This document shows positions 1-6,629 of a DNA stretch of 7,440 nucleotides, one piece after another (positions within the stretch are counted from its first letter, which is position 1; every line of letters starts with the position of its first letter). This stretch comes from an uncultured Porphyromonadaceae bacterium (GTDB lineage: Bacteria > Bacteroidota > Bacteroidia > Bacteroidales > Muribaculaceae): the NCBI GenBank assembly GCA_947166165.1, contig CAMVDK010000154.1:1-7440 (forward strand), in the 5' to 3' direction. Position numbers and translations under genes: made by a program. The notes below the pieces were generated by a model, which saw only the letters and a program-made list of their open reading frames with translations, did not search any database and was not told the DNA's origin.

Positions 1-1215
1 AGTGGTGGTCTCGCCGTTCTCTTCGATGAACTTGAACTCGGCCCACTGCTCAACTCCCTGGACGGTGATGGAGTAGGTGCCGTCGCTCTCGGTCATCTCG
101 AGCTTGCCGTCGGCCCAGTTGGTGAACGAACCCGCGATGTACATCTTCGGAGCAGCCGGGGGAGCGGCAGCCCAGAAGCGTCCCCAGTTCGGGTCGGCCT
201 GGTAGTCGGCGAGAGCCTCTTCGGGCACGGCGATATTGCCGCTCTCGCTGATGGCAGCGTAGACGGCATCCTCAAACACCACAGCGGGAGGCGTGGTGGC
301 GTTGCAGGTGATGCTCGTGAGCGTGGTCACACCCTTGAAGGCATCCTCGCCGATGGTCTGGATGCTGGCGGGAAGCACGAGCGTGGTGAGCACGCTGTTC
401 TCGAATGCGTGAGCATCGATGGCGGTCAGTGCCTGGTCGAAGTTGACTTGCTCCACAAACTCATTGCCGTAGAAAGCGTTCTCGCCAATCTCCACATAGC
501 CCGTGGCATTCACCACCGTGATGTGCTGATTGTACAAATCGTCCAACGGGAAAACAGTCACACCCGACTGGTAGGTGTGATGGTAGGTGCGGCGGTGATC
601 ACCCGGATAAGCCACCAGCACCTTGCCGCCGCCATCAATCTCCTTGTAGATGATGCTGCCAGCCGAGGCCGCCAGCGCCGATGTCGCAGTATACGTGTCG
701 TTATTGGAGTTGACCGTATAGCCTTGAGGTTGTTCAGTAGACCGATAAGTGCCCTCTTGGCCAGCCGCATTGATGGCGGCAATCTTGTTGTTGCGCATGG
801 CGGTGACGTCAAACTCGGTCACATTGCCGCGCAGCAAGGCGGGGAAGTTGGAACGGAAACCATTGAAGGCATCGGCGCGCACATATTGCAGCGTGGTGGG
901 GAAGCCCCAGAACTCGCGCTGCCGGGCGGTGTTGTTGTTGGCACCATTGGTCACATAGCCGTCCTTGAACGCCTCTACGCCCACACCGATGATGGTGTAG
1001 TCCTTGCCGTTGTAGTTGACGGTGGTGGGCAACCACGCACCCGTGAGGGTGACGTTGTACGGCCCGTCGGGGTTCGCCGCGAACTCGCAGGTGGCGGCCT
1101 CCTCGTCGACGATGTTGAAGAAGAACTCACCACCGAGCAGCGTTCCGCTGAAGTCGGCAGCCTGCGCCGCTGTCATGGCGGCGAACAGACCAAGCGATAG
1201 TAGTAGCTTTTTCAT
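1..1215 (-). CDS. Secreted BspA-like leucine-rich-repeat protein with Ig-like (SusE/SusF-type) domain, C-terminus cut by window edge
   Basis: An open frame of 405 codons runs from ATG at 1215 to base 1 without a stop, so the C-terminus lies outside the window. The first 19 residues (MKKLLLSLGLFAAMTAAQA) form a classical signal peptide with probable cleavage AQA|ADF, so the product should be exported. Residues about 20-350 are an LRR_5/BspA-type module. LRR units of the type IGENAFYGN and IGEDAFKGVTTL are clearest at 240-305. The module ends with a cap, FEDAVY (314-319) and YQADPNWGRFW (338-348). From about residue 358 a new domain starts with MYIAGSFTNWADG, typical of Ig-like/E-set glycan-binding-type domains of SusE/SusF and glycogen-binding proteins. 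The N-terminus and cap resemble both LRR modules of the gene upstream, so the two are paralogues. No Shine-Dalgarno sequence is visible, as is usual in Bacteroidetes. By family the protein is a surface adhesin or binding protein; the ligand is unknown. A terminator precedes it, so it probably has its own promoter. A C-terminal tail like those of its neighbours is expected beyond base 1 but not seen. Confidence 0.9.
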   Translation of the reverse strand, partial: MKKLLLSLGLFAAMTAAQAADFSGTLLGGEFFFNIVDEEAATCEFAANPDGPYNVTLTGAWLPTTVNYNGKDYTIIGVGVEAFKDGYVTNGANNNTARQREFWGFPTTLQYVRADAFNGFRSNFPALLRGNVTEFDVTAMRNNKIAAINAAGQEGTYRSTEQPQGYTVNSNNDTYTATSALAASAGSIIYKEIDGGGKVLVAYPGDHRRTYHHTYQSGVTVFPLDDLYNQHITVVNATGYVEIGENAFYGNEFVEQVNFDQALTAIDAHAFENSVLTTLVLPASIQTIGEDAFKGVTTLTSITCNATTPPAVVFEDAVYAAISESGNIAVPEEALADYQADPNWGRFWAAAPPAAPKMYIAGSFTNWADGKLEMTESDGTYSITVQGVEQWAEFKFIEENGETTT

Positions 1216-1325
1216 GATTTGAAAACTTTTTTGCCGCAATTCTCCGTGCGGCAGTGATAGCCAAACGATGCGCGAGAATGCCCGCAATGGGGTCGCATCC
1301 TTTATCAATTATAAAAAAGAAAAGG
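1216..1325 (-). promoter_or_regulatory. Leader region of the 405-codon LRR gene, with small hairpin and weak promoter candidate
   Basis: This AT-rich spacer lies between the terminator of the upstream gene and the ATG at 1215. On the minus strand TATAATTG (1313-1306) matches the Bacteroidetes -7 consensus TAnnTTTG at all but one position. I find no convincing -33 TTTG at the usual spacing. Nearer the gene, TGCCGCA (1232-1238) and TGCGGCA (1247-1253) form a 7-bp inverted repeat around an 8-nt loop, followed in the transcript by a run of six A residues. This places a hairpin 17 nt upstream of the start codon, close enough to influence translation initiation. The promoter call is weak; the inverted repeat is directly visible. 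Confidence 0.3.
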
Positions 1326-1372
1326 CTAAAAGGACATAAGCCACCTTAAAAATGATTCTTATGTCCTTTTAG
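1326..1372 (-). terminator. Rho-independent-type terminator downstream of the 1014-aa LRR gene
   Basis: CTAAAAGGACATAAG (1326-1340) and CTTATGTCCTTTTAG (1358-1372) are perfect 15-bp inverted arms around a 17-nt loop. In the minus-strand transcript the hairpin begins 14 nt after the TAA stop. It is followed by a T-rich run (CCTTTTCTTTTTTATAA, 1325-1309), the expected orientation for terminating leftward transcription. It probably separates this gene from the paralogue downstream. Confidence 0.85.
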
Positions 1373-1386
1373 TCTTCTAACGCGTC

Positions 1387-1527
1387 TTACTTCACCATCT
1401 TGCTGACGGTGCCGTCGGCACCGACCACGATGTTGATGCCCTGATGCGGCTCGGCGCTCACGCGGCCCATCGGGTCGATGTAGCGCACACGGCCGTCAGC
1501 AGCGGTGCGCACGTCGGCTATGGCTGT
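1387..1527 (-). repeat. Conserved C-terminal tail, copy in the 1014-aa gene (second copy at 6705-6842)
   Basis: This segment encodes residues 969-1014, starting TAIADVR, with YIDPMGRVS, QGINIVV and ADGTVSKMVK at the end. The unrelated repeat protein at 6705-7440 ends in almost the same peptide, and the two are also clearly alike at DNA level. The pattern of a YxDxxGR turn, a G-[IY]-[NY]-I-V strand and a final KxVK resembles type IX secretion C-terminal sorting domains. That function is inferred from pattern only. Confidence 0.75.
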
Positions 1528-4431
1528 CACCGTGCCGAAGCCGATGCGCAGCTGGCGCGGTGCGCCGCTCATGCCGGCAGGCAGCGGCAGATAGCAGCGG
1601 TGGGCGGCCAGCGTGCCGCTCTCGGCACTGATGAACGCGTCGCCATGCAGCACATAGCCGCCGGCGATGGCCGTGTCCTCCAGGTAGCCCTGCAGCAGGC
1701 TGGTCACCGTGGCGGTGGCGCCGCCGTAGGGCAGCGCGCTCACGCTCTCGGCCGCCGTGGTGCTGTGCAGCAGCACGCCCGTGCCGGCCGGGATGTAGTC
1801 TACAGCCTCTACCACGGCCACGTCGCCCTCGATGCTGCTCACCACCCAGGCCGTCACGCCCTCGGGCAGCGCCAGGTCTTGGTCGCCATACCAGGAAGCA
1901 TACTCGTTGCCGTCGAACTTCACGCCGTCAAGCTCGGTGGCCACCACCGGCGAGAAGAAGCGTCCCCAGTTCTCGTCGGCGCGGTAGGCGGCCTCGCTGC
2001 CGGCGGGCACCACGAGTTTGTCGCGCAGTGCGGTGTAGACATCATCTTCGAACACGCCGCCAGCGGGCGGGGTCGTAGCGTTCACCGTCAGGCTGGTGAG
2101 TGTGGTCACGCCCTTGAAGGCATCCTCGCCGATTTCGGTCAGCTCGGCGGGCAGCACCAGCGTTCTGATGGCCGACATATAAGCCAGAGCCTCGCGACCA
2201 ATCTTGGTGGCCTTCTGAATGGTTACCTCTTGCAAGTTCTGGTTGCCATAAAGGGCGTAGTCGCCAATCTCATCATAGGCGCTGAAGGTGTAGCTGGTGG
2301 TGAGGGTTTGGCTCTCGGAGCTCCACAAACCCACTTTGCGCATTCCACCCCAGGCCCAGAGAATCTTCTTGCCGTCGACCATCTTGTACAGGTCGCCGGT
2401 CATGGCCGCGCCGTGGTTGCCCGAATTGTCGCTCGAGACGTAGAAGACGCTCTGGCTGTTGGTGTTGATGCGGTTGATTTTGTTGTTGCGGAATGCAGTG
2501 GGATGGATGTCGGTGGCACGCAGCCCCAGCGCATTGATGCTCCAGTTGTTGAAGGCATCGGCCTTGACGGTGGTGGTTTGATCACTGAACCAAATCATGC
2601 GGACGGTTTCATTGACACCGGCCAAGGTAGCATCGCGGAAGGCGCCCTCGCCGATGGTGGTCACCGTGTAGGTGGTTCCGTCGTGCTGCACCGTTTCCGG
2701 AGCAGAGGTGTCGGTCGTGCCGCTATAGGGACCCAGTGTCGGGTCGTACTCACTCGGATGGATGATTTCCACCTCGGTGTCGCTGATGGGCCGGAAGTAG
2801 TATGTGCCACTCTTGAACGGGGTCGCGTCGAACGGAATCAATTCAATCACGAGTTTCTTCGTCTTCAGGTCGAGCGTGAGGCTGTAGTTGCCCTCGGGCA
2901 TCTTGAAGGCGTTGGTGCCCCGCGTGAGGCTCAGCTGCTGCCCGAGCATCTCGGGGGTGACGAGGAAGTCGCCATTGCTCACGGCGCCGATGCGGTAGTT
3001 GGCGATGGCATCCCAGCCGTCGGCCGCAGTGGCCAGCTCGGTGGTGAAGTTGATGTAGCTATAGCCGTCGTTCTCGCCGCGGGCTTTCATGTTGAGGGTG
3101 TATTTGCAGGTTTCGGCATCATAGGCCATTTGCGCTCCGGCATTGGCAGCCCAGCCGGCGCCGTCGACGTTGCCCAGCACCCACACGTTGGGCACCACCT
3201 CGTCGATGGTGAGCGTCATGTTGGCCAGGCTCAACGTCAGGTTCCACTTGCCTTCGGGAATCTTGAAGGCTGTGCTGCCGGCCTGCAGGCTCAGCGGCTG
3301 ACCCAGCAGCTGGTCGGTGACCAGGAAGTCGCCATCGCTCACGGCGCCGATGCGGCTGCCGGCAATGGCTTCCCAGCTGTCGCCCAGAGCCTTGGTAAAG
3401 CTGAAGTAACTGTAGCCGTCGTTCGCGCCTGCGGTGTAGACCGTGGCACGGTAAACTTCATTGTTCTGGTCGTAGGCCATCGGCACGCCGCTGGCGGGGC
3501 TCCAACTGTTGAAGTCCACCTCGCCCAAGATGTAGACATCGTCGCTGGCCTTGGTGAAGAACTTGCCCCAGTCGGGGTCGGCCTGGAAAGCGGCCACATT
3601 GGCGTTGTCGCCGAAGTTCACCTTGTCTCGCAGGGCGTTATACACAGCGTCGTCGAATTTCACGCCCGGCACCGGCTCGGACAGGTTCACGTTGAGCGTG
3701 GTGATGCCCGTGGTGCCCTGGAAGGCATCGGCGGCAATGGTCGTGGCAGTGGCCGGGATGGTGAGCGTGCGCAGGGCGGTCATATTGGCCAGTGCTTCGC
3801 TTTCAATCACCTGCACGCTGCCCAGGTTCACGGTGTTCAGCGTGCTGTTGCCGTAGAAGGCGTAGGCAGCAATTTCGGCAATCGTGTTGGGTGCCGTGAA
3901 ATTGTTCACCGGTGCCGATGTCGATGACATGTTTGCATGCCAACGTCCCGGCACTGCAATGATGCGAGTTTTGGCTGCATTGAGCAGAATTCCGCTATAG
4001 CTCCCTATTTCGTAGGCAAATGTAGAGCCGTTGCAACGTATCCAGCCCAATTTGTTGTTTTTGAAAGCTGCAGGATGAAGTGTCGCCACCTCGGCTTGCA
4101 GACCCACGAAATTGATTTGGCAGTTGTCGAAAGCGCCGGCTTTGATTTCAGGAGCATAACACCATATAAATGGGTAGTTGCCACTCAATGAGCCTGTAGC
4201 ATCTTTCAACGCATTTTCGCCTACCGCCACAATGCTGTAGCCATTGACGGAAGCATTAATGTACTTAGATGCTGCCGGAAAAGTGTAGTGGCCGTTGGGG
4301 TGTTGCACCACCTCGGCCGTTTTGGCGTCTTCGTCTATCACATTATAATAGAAGAAGCCGTCGTTGAAGTCGGCCGCCCGCGCGCTTATCAGACCCGCAA
4401 GCAGCAGACACGAAATAAATAGACGTTTCAT
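1387..4431 (-). CDS. Secreted modular BspA-like protein: LRR module, two tandem Ig-like domains, second LRR module, beta-rich domain and sorting-like tail
   Basis: The ORF encodes 1014 residues from ATG at 4431 to TAA at 1389-1387. Residues 1-19 are a signal peptide (MKRLFISCLLLAGLISARA) with likely cleavage ARA|ADF. Residues 22-294 are LRR module 1 and 541-830 are LRR module 2. Both show the order F..N..I (AFDNCQINFVGL, AFNNWSINALGL), AF[KR]NNK, A[FL]YGN and EALA, and both end in an [AR]D[PE][DN]WG[KR]FF cap, so the module is duplicated. Between them lie two tandem domains at 299-411 and 416-530, starting VYILGEVDFNSW and VWVLGNVDGAGW, which resemble Ig-like SusE/SusF-type modules. Residues 831-965 are a beta-rich region found near the C-terminus of many Bacteroidales LRR proteins (PEGVTAWVV, IPAGTGVLLH, GTLAAHRCYLPLP). 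Residues 969-1014 are a tail matching that of the gene at 6705-7440. The start lies 52 nt after the stop of the upstream LRR gene with no terminator between, so cotranscription is likely. The product should be exported and possibly surface-anchored; its ligand cannot be deduced. No lipobox lies in a suitable position. Confidence 0.93.
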   Translation of the reverse strand: MKRLFISCLLLAGLISARAADFNDGFFYYNVIDEDAKTAEVVQHPNGHYTFPAASKYINASVNGYSIVAVGENALKDATGSLSGNYPFIWCYAPEIKAGAFDNCQINFVGLQAEVATLHPAAFKNNKLGWIRCNGSTFAYEIGSYSGILLNAAKTRIIAVPGRWHANMSSTSAPVNNFTAPNTIAEIAAYAFYGNSTLNTVNLGSVQVIESEALANMTALRTLTIPATATTIAADAFQGTTGITTLNVNLSEPVPGVKFDDAVYNALRDKVNFGDNANVAAFQADPDWGKFFTKASDDVYILGEVDFNSWSPASGVPMAYDQNNEVYRATVYTAGANDGYSYFSFTKALGDSWEAIAGSRIGAVSDGDFLVTDQLLGQPLSLQAGSTAFKIPEGKWNLTLSLANMTLTIDEVVPNVWVLGNVDGAGWAANAGAQMAYDAETCKYTLNMKARGENDGYSYINFTTELATAADGWDAIANYRIGAVSNGDFLVTPEMLGQQLSLTRGTNAFKMPEGNYSLTLDLKTKKLVIELIPFDATPFKSGTYYFRPISDTEVEIIHPSEYDPTLGPYSGTTDTSAPETVQHDGTTYTVTTIGEGAFRDATLAGVNETVRMIWFSDQTTTVKADAFNNWSINALGLRATDIHPTAFRNNKINRINTNSQSVFYVSSDNSGNHGAAMTGDLYKMVDGKKILWAWGGMRKVGLWSSESQTLTTSYTFSAYDEIGDYALYGNQNLQEVTIQKATKIGREALAYMSAIRTLVLPAELTEIGEDAFKGVTTLTSLTVNATTPPAGGVFEDDVYTALRDKLVVPAGSEAAYRADENWGRFFSPVVATELDGVKFDGNEYASWYGDQDLALPEGVTAWVVSSIEGDVAVVEAVDYIPAGTGVLLHSTTAAESVSALPYGGATATVTSLLQGYLEDTAIAGGYVLHGDAFISAESGTLAAHRCYLPLPAGMSGAPRQLRIGFGTVTAIADVRTAADGRVRYIDPMGRVSAEPHQGINIVVGADGTVSKMVK
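2842..3186 (-). repeat. Second tandem Ig-like domain of the 1014-aa protein
   Basis: This encodes residues 416-530, from VWVLGNVDGAGW to KKLVIE. It aligns end to end with the domain just before it: both share DGYSY, W[ED]AIA, RIGAVS[DN]GDFLVT, LGQ.LSL, AFK[IM]PEG and LTL. The opening [VW]xLGxV and closing strand are typical of Bacteroidetes SusE/SusF-like E-set modules. A carbohydrate-binding role is possible by family but is not shown by any specific residue. Confidence 0.8.
3199..3537 (-). repeat. First tandem Ig-like domain of the 1014-aa protein
   Basis: This encodes residues 299-411, from VYILGEVDFNSW to LTIDE, and is joined to the second copy by a four-residue linker. The copies keep one register throughout with little gapping, and stretches of DNA near 3331-3356 and 2974-2999 are almost identical. 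This indicates a tandem duplication that is recent compared with the more diverged LRR modules on either side. Confidence 0.8.
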
Positions 4432-4483
4432 ATCGAATTATTTTTACAAGTTATCAGTCAAAATAAGGTGATGGCGATGGCCG
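4432..4483 (-). other. Short intergenic spacer between the two complete LRR genes
   Basis: These 52 bp hold no hairpin with a T-run and no good TAnnTTTG promoter box; the nearest match on the minus strand is TTATTTTG. The leader before the ATG at 4431 is A/T-rich (AAAAATAATTCGAT) without a Shine-Dalgarno sequence. The spacer is best read as an intra-operon gap, making 6436..1387 one likely transcription unit. Confidence 0.5.
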
Positions 4484-6436
4484 TCACTGTGCCAGAATCA
4501 AGTTGATGAGCGCGTTCACGTCGCCAATGTCGGTGCTGCCGCTGCCGTCAATGTCGGGATTGCCTGCCAGCTGGTCGGCCGTGGTGCTCTCGAGGATGAG
4601 GTTGACGAGCAGGTTCACGTCTTCGACATCGACGTTACCGTCGCCGTTCATGTCGCCGAGCTTAGAGGGCGACGGGACATCGATGCCGACAATGTTGGCA
4701 AAGCGTCCCCAGTTCTCGTCGGCTTGATAGTCGGCAACAGCGCCACGCGGCACATAGAGCGTGGCGGCGGAGTATACACCGTCGTCAAACACGCCGCCCT
4801 TGGGCGGTGCCGTGTTCAGGCTTGTCACCTTGACGATGGCCGTGCATGCATTGAACACGGCGTTGCCGATGCTGTCGCACGCAGCGCCGAGCAGCACCTC
4901 GGCCAACGCACTGCTCTCGGCAAAGGCGGCTTGCTTGAGCACCTTCACGCCGGGAGCCTCGAGGCGGGTGAGCCGGCTCCAATGGCCGGCCTGCTCATCG
5001 ATGAGGGTGACCGTGGCAGGCAGCACCAGCTCGTTGGCTTCCCAGCCGCCCGGAATCGACACCAGTGTGGTGAAGCCTTTGTCGTAGAGCACGCCGTCGA
5101 CGGTCACATAGCTTGTGTTGCCTTCGGCCACTTTGATTTCCTTGAGCGCCGTGGCGCCACACGCCGTTCCGCCGCCTACGTAGGTGACGCTGGCCGGCAG
5201 GGTGAGCTCGCTCAGGCCCGTGCAGCGCATGAAGGTGACGGGATCCATATATTCGAGCGTCTCGGGCAGCTCGATAGCAGTGAGCGACCGGCAGTTGAAG
5301 AACGGTGCACGGCCTAAAGCCTTGACGTGGTCGAGCTTCACCTCGGCCAGATTGGTGCAGCCGTTGAAGGCCAGACGGTCAACCACCTCGACCTGGTTCA
5401 GGTCGATGCGCTGCAGCGCCTCGCATTGCATGAAGCAATTGGCACCCACATAGCGGCACTTGTCGTTGAAGGTGATGTTGGCCAAGCGCGTGCAATTGGA
5501 GAATGCTCCGCCATCGATGATTTGCAGATTCTCGGGCAGGGTGATGCTGGTGATGTTCTCGAGGAAGCACAGCCCGTGGTCGCCGATGCGCTCGAGCGTG
5601 CTGGGCAGCTGCAGCGAGGTGCACTGCTCGGCATCGAAGAAGCAATAGTCAGGAATCTCTTTCACCCCTTCGTGCAGAATGATGGTCTTCAGGTTGGTCT
5701 CGCAAGCGGCAAAGGCGGCATAGGCCATCTTGGTGTTGCCGGGTATCTCGACGCGCGTCATCTGCAGGCACTCGTAGCAGGCATACTCGCCGATGTCCTC
5801 CACACCTTCGTGGAAGGTGATGCTGCGCAAGTAGGGCGCACCGTGGAACGCGTGCGGAGCGATGTGCTTCACAATCGAGGGGACAGCGTAGTTGTACACA
5901 TAGCTGCCGTTCACCTTCTTGGCTCCCGGGAAAGCGACAATGGTTTGTTTATCCTTGGTGCAGAGCACTCCACCCACAAAGGCCTCGCCCTCAGGCAGGT
6001 CGCGCGAGTAGATGAGCGCATACTTGGGGTTGTCGTCGTTGCACAGCAGGTTATTCAGCTTGTTGTAGGCAAAGGCACCCACGCCGAGCGAGTCGACGTT
6101 AGCACCCAGACGCACCGCCGTGCCATAGGCACTGTGGAAGGCCCACGGGCCAATATAGCGGTAGGTTTCGGGCAGCGTGAGCATGCCCACGATTTCGGCA
6201 TACTGGAATGCACGCTCGCCGATGCCCACCACAGTGTAGGTCTTGCCGCCGTAGCTGACGCTCGACGGCACGTCGATCACATCTTTGTAGCCACCGGTTT
6301 CCTCGCTGGTGTCGTTGGGACGACCGATTTCCACCTCGTTGTCGCCAACAATGTTGAAGTTGTAGCCGCCCGAACTGAAGGCGCAAGCCCACAGTGCTGT
6401 CAAGGCAGCCAGACTCATGAGTAACGTTCTTTTCAT
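4484..6436 (-). CDS. Secreted BspA-like leucine-rich-repeat protein with C-terminal type I dockerin
   Basis: The ORF encodes 650 residues from ATG at 6436 to TGA at 4486-4484. The N-terminus (MKRTLLMSLAALTALWACA) is a signal sequence. Cleavage may follow ACA, or LWAC could act as an imperfect lipobox with Cys18, though Trp at -2 is unusual. Residues about 24-540 are many LRR_5 units of roughly 22-24 residues, such as LTLPETYRYIGPWAFHSA, LQLPSTLERIGDHGLCF, ITLPENLQIIDGGAFSNC and IELPETLEYMDPVTFMRC. Two hairpin-like inserts of the form DGVLY/GGVLC..K..T.[LV][VA][SA][FI]PG interrupt the array near 156-171 and 447-464, a common feature of BspA-like proteins. The array closes with the cap FDDGVY and YQADENWGRF (570-579). 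Residues 594-648 are a dockerin with two calcium-loop repeats. By family it is an exported ligand-binding or adhesion protein. It has its own candidate promoter and probably heads a two-gene transcript with the 1014-aa gene. Confidence 0.93.
   Translation of the reverse strand: MKRTLLMSLAALTALWACAFSSGGYNFNIVGDNEVEIGRPNDTSEETGGYKDVIDVPSSVSYGGKTYTVVGIGERAFQYAEIVGMLTLPETYRYIGPWAFHSAYGTAVRLGANVDSLGVGAFAYNKLNNLLCNDDNPKYALIYSRDLPEGEAFVGGVLCTKDKQTIVAFPGAKKVNGSYVYNYAVPSIVKHIAPHAFHGAPYLRSITFHEGVEDIGEYACYECLQMTRVEIPGNTKMAYAAFAACETNLKTIILHEGVKEIPDYCFFDAEQCTSLQLPSTLERIGDHGLCFLENITSITLPENLQIIDGGAFSNCTRLANITFNDKCRYVGANCFMQCEALQRIDLNQVEVVDRLAFNGCTNLAEVKLDHVKALGRAPFFNCRSLTAIELPETLEYMDPVTFMRCTGLSELTLPASVTYVGGGTACGATALKEIKVAEGNTSYVTVDGVLYDKGFTTLVSIPGGWEANELVLPATVTLIDEQAGHWSRLTRLEAPGVKVLKQAAFAESSALAEVLLGAACDSIGNAVFNACTAIVKVTSLNTAPPKGGVFDDGVYSAATLYVPRGAVADYQADENWGRFANIVGIDVPSPSKLGDMNGDGNVDVEDVNLLVNLILESTTADQLAGNPDIDGSGSTDIGDVNALINLILAQ
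4493..4654 (-). other. Type I dockerin domain (two EF-hand-like repeats)
   Basis: Residues 595-615 and 628-648 form two 21-residue repeats, DMNGDGNVDVEDV..LVNLIL and DIDGSGSTDIGDV..LINLIL, joined by 12 residues. Repeat 1 has the full set of calcium ligands (D595, N597, D599, N601, D606). Repeat 2 keeps D628, D630 and D639 but has Ser at positions 632 and 634. Dockerins bind cohesin domains in clostridial cellulosomes. In gut Bacteroidales they are common at the ends of secreted proteins with no known partner. No cohesin is visible in this window. Confidence 0.9.
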
Positions 6437-6597
6437 AGAAATGGGGCGGGTTCAAAATAATCCAACTAACGGCCGTGTAGAGGAACGAACCCTTTTAATC
6501 CAAAACACGTCCTACTAACAATTCTACAAAGTTACAGAAAACTATTGCAACAATCGTCATTTTGTTGCAAGTTTAACTTTTATTAATAATAAACCCA
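6437..6597 (-). promoter_or_regulatory. Promoter and leader region of the 650-aa LRR-dockerin gene
   Basis: On the minus strand TAACTTTG (6534-6527) matches the Bacteroidetes -7 consensus TAnnTTTG exactly. Only a weak -33 element (ATTG, 6554-6551) is present, with a spacer shorter than the usual 19-21 bp. Transcription would start near 6520, giving a leader of about 80 nt with no Shine-Dalgarno sequence before the ATG at 6436. The region lies directly after the terminator of the upstream gene and is AT-rich compared with the coding DNA. Confidence 0.5.
6545..6570. promoter_or_regulatory. 9-bp inverted repeat, candidate operator
   Basis: TTGCAACAA (6545-6553) and TTGTTGCAA (6562-6570) are perfect inverted arms separated by 8 bp. 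The site overlaps and extends upstream of the expected -33 position of the promoter at 6527-6534. This is where a dimeric regulator would typically bind. The symmetry is seen directly; the regulatory role and the protein that would bind are inference. Confidence 0.4.
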
Positions 6598-6629
6598 AGC
6601 AGAGCCGCACCCGATGGTGCGGCTCTGCT
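6598..6629 (-). terminator. Hairpin terminator downstream of the InlB-type repeat gene
   Basis: AGCAGAGCCGCACC (6598-6611) and GGTGCGGCTCTGCT (6616-6629) form a perfect 14-bp GC-rich stem with a 4-nt loop. In the minus-strand transcript it is followed by TGGGTTTATTATTAA, moderately T-rich, while the plus-strand side has no T-run. It therefore fits termination of the gene whose stop is at 6705, about 75 nt upstream of the hairpin. Confidence 0.8.

Noticed and set aside
93..275. Small minus-strand open frame at the left end
   Set aside because: It is out of frame with the LRR gene covering 1215..1 and encodes an Arg/Pro/Ser-rich low-complexity peptide.
1326..1372. Inverted repeats (also 6598-6629) as recombination sites of an invertible promoter
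   Set aside because: The loops are only 17 and 4 nt, far too short for an invertible segment. Position just after stop codons and the T-rich trailing sequence fit terminators.
2842..3537. Tandem DNA repeat as a mobile element or CRISPR-like array
   Set aside because: It is an in-frame duplication of a protein domain of about 115 residues, with no spacers, terminal repeats or transposase.
1444..3927. 827-codon open frame on the plus strand inside the 1014-aa gene
   Set aside because: It is in exact antisense register with the real codons, so its stops would need TTA, CTA or TCA codons on the minus strand, which are rare in this GC-rich gene. Its translation is low-complexity (rich in Gly, Val, His, Ala) with no recognisable domain, while the minus-strand product has a signal peptide and clear repeats.
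5327..6424. 365-codon open frame on the plus strand opposite the LRR-dockerin gene, with further frames at 409-1200 and 4724-5317
   Set aside because: These are antisense shadows of well-supported LRR genes, lack domain signatures and have no promoter or leader of their own.
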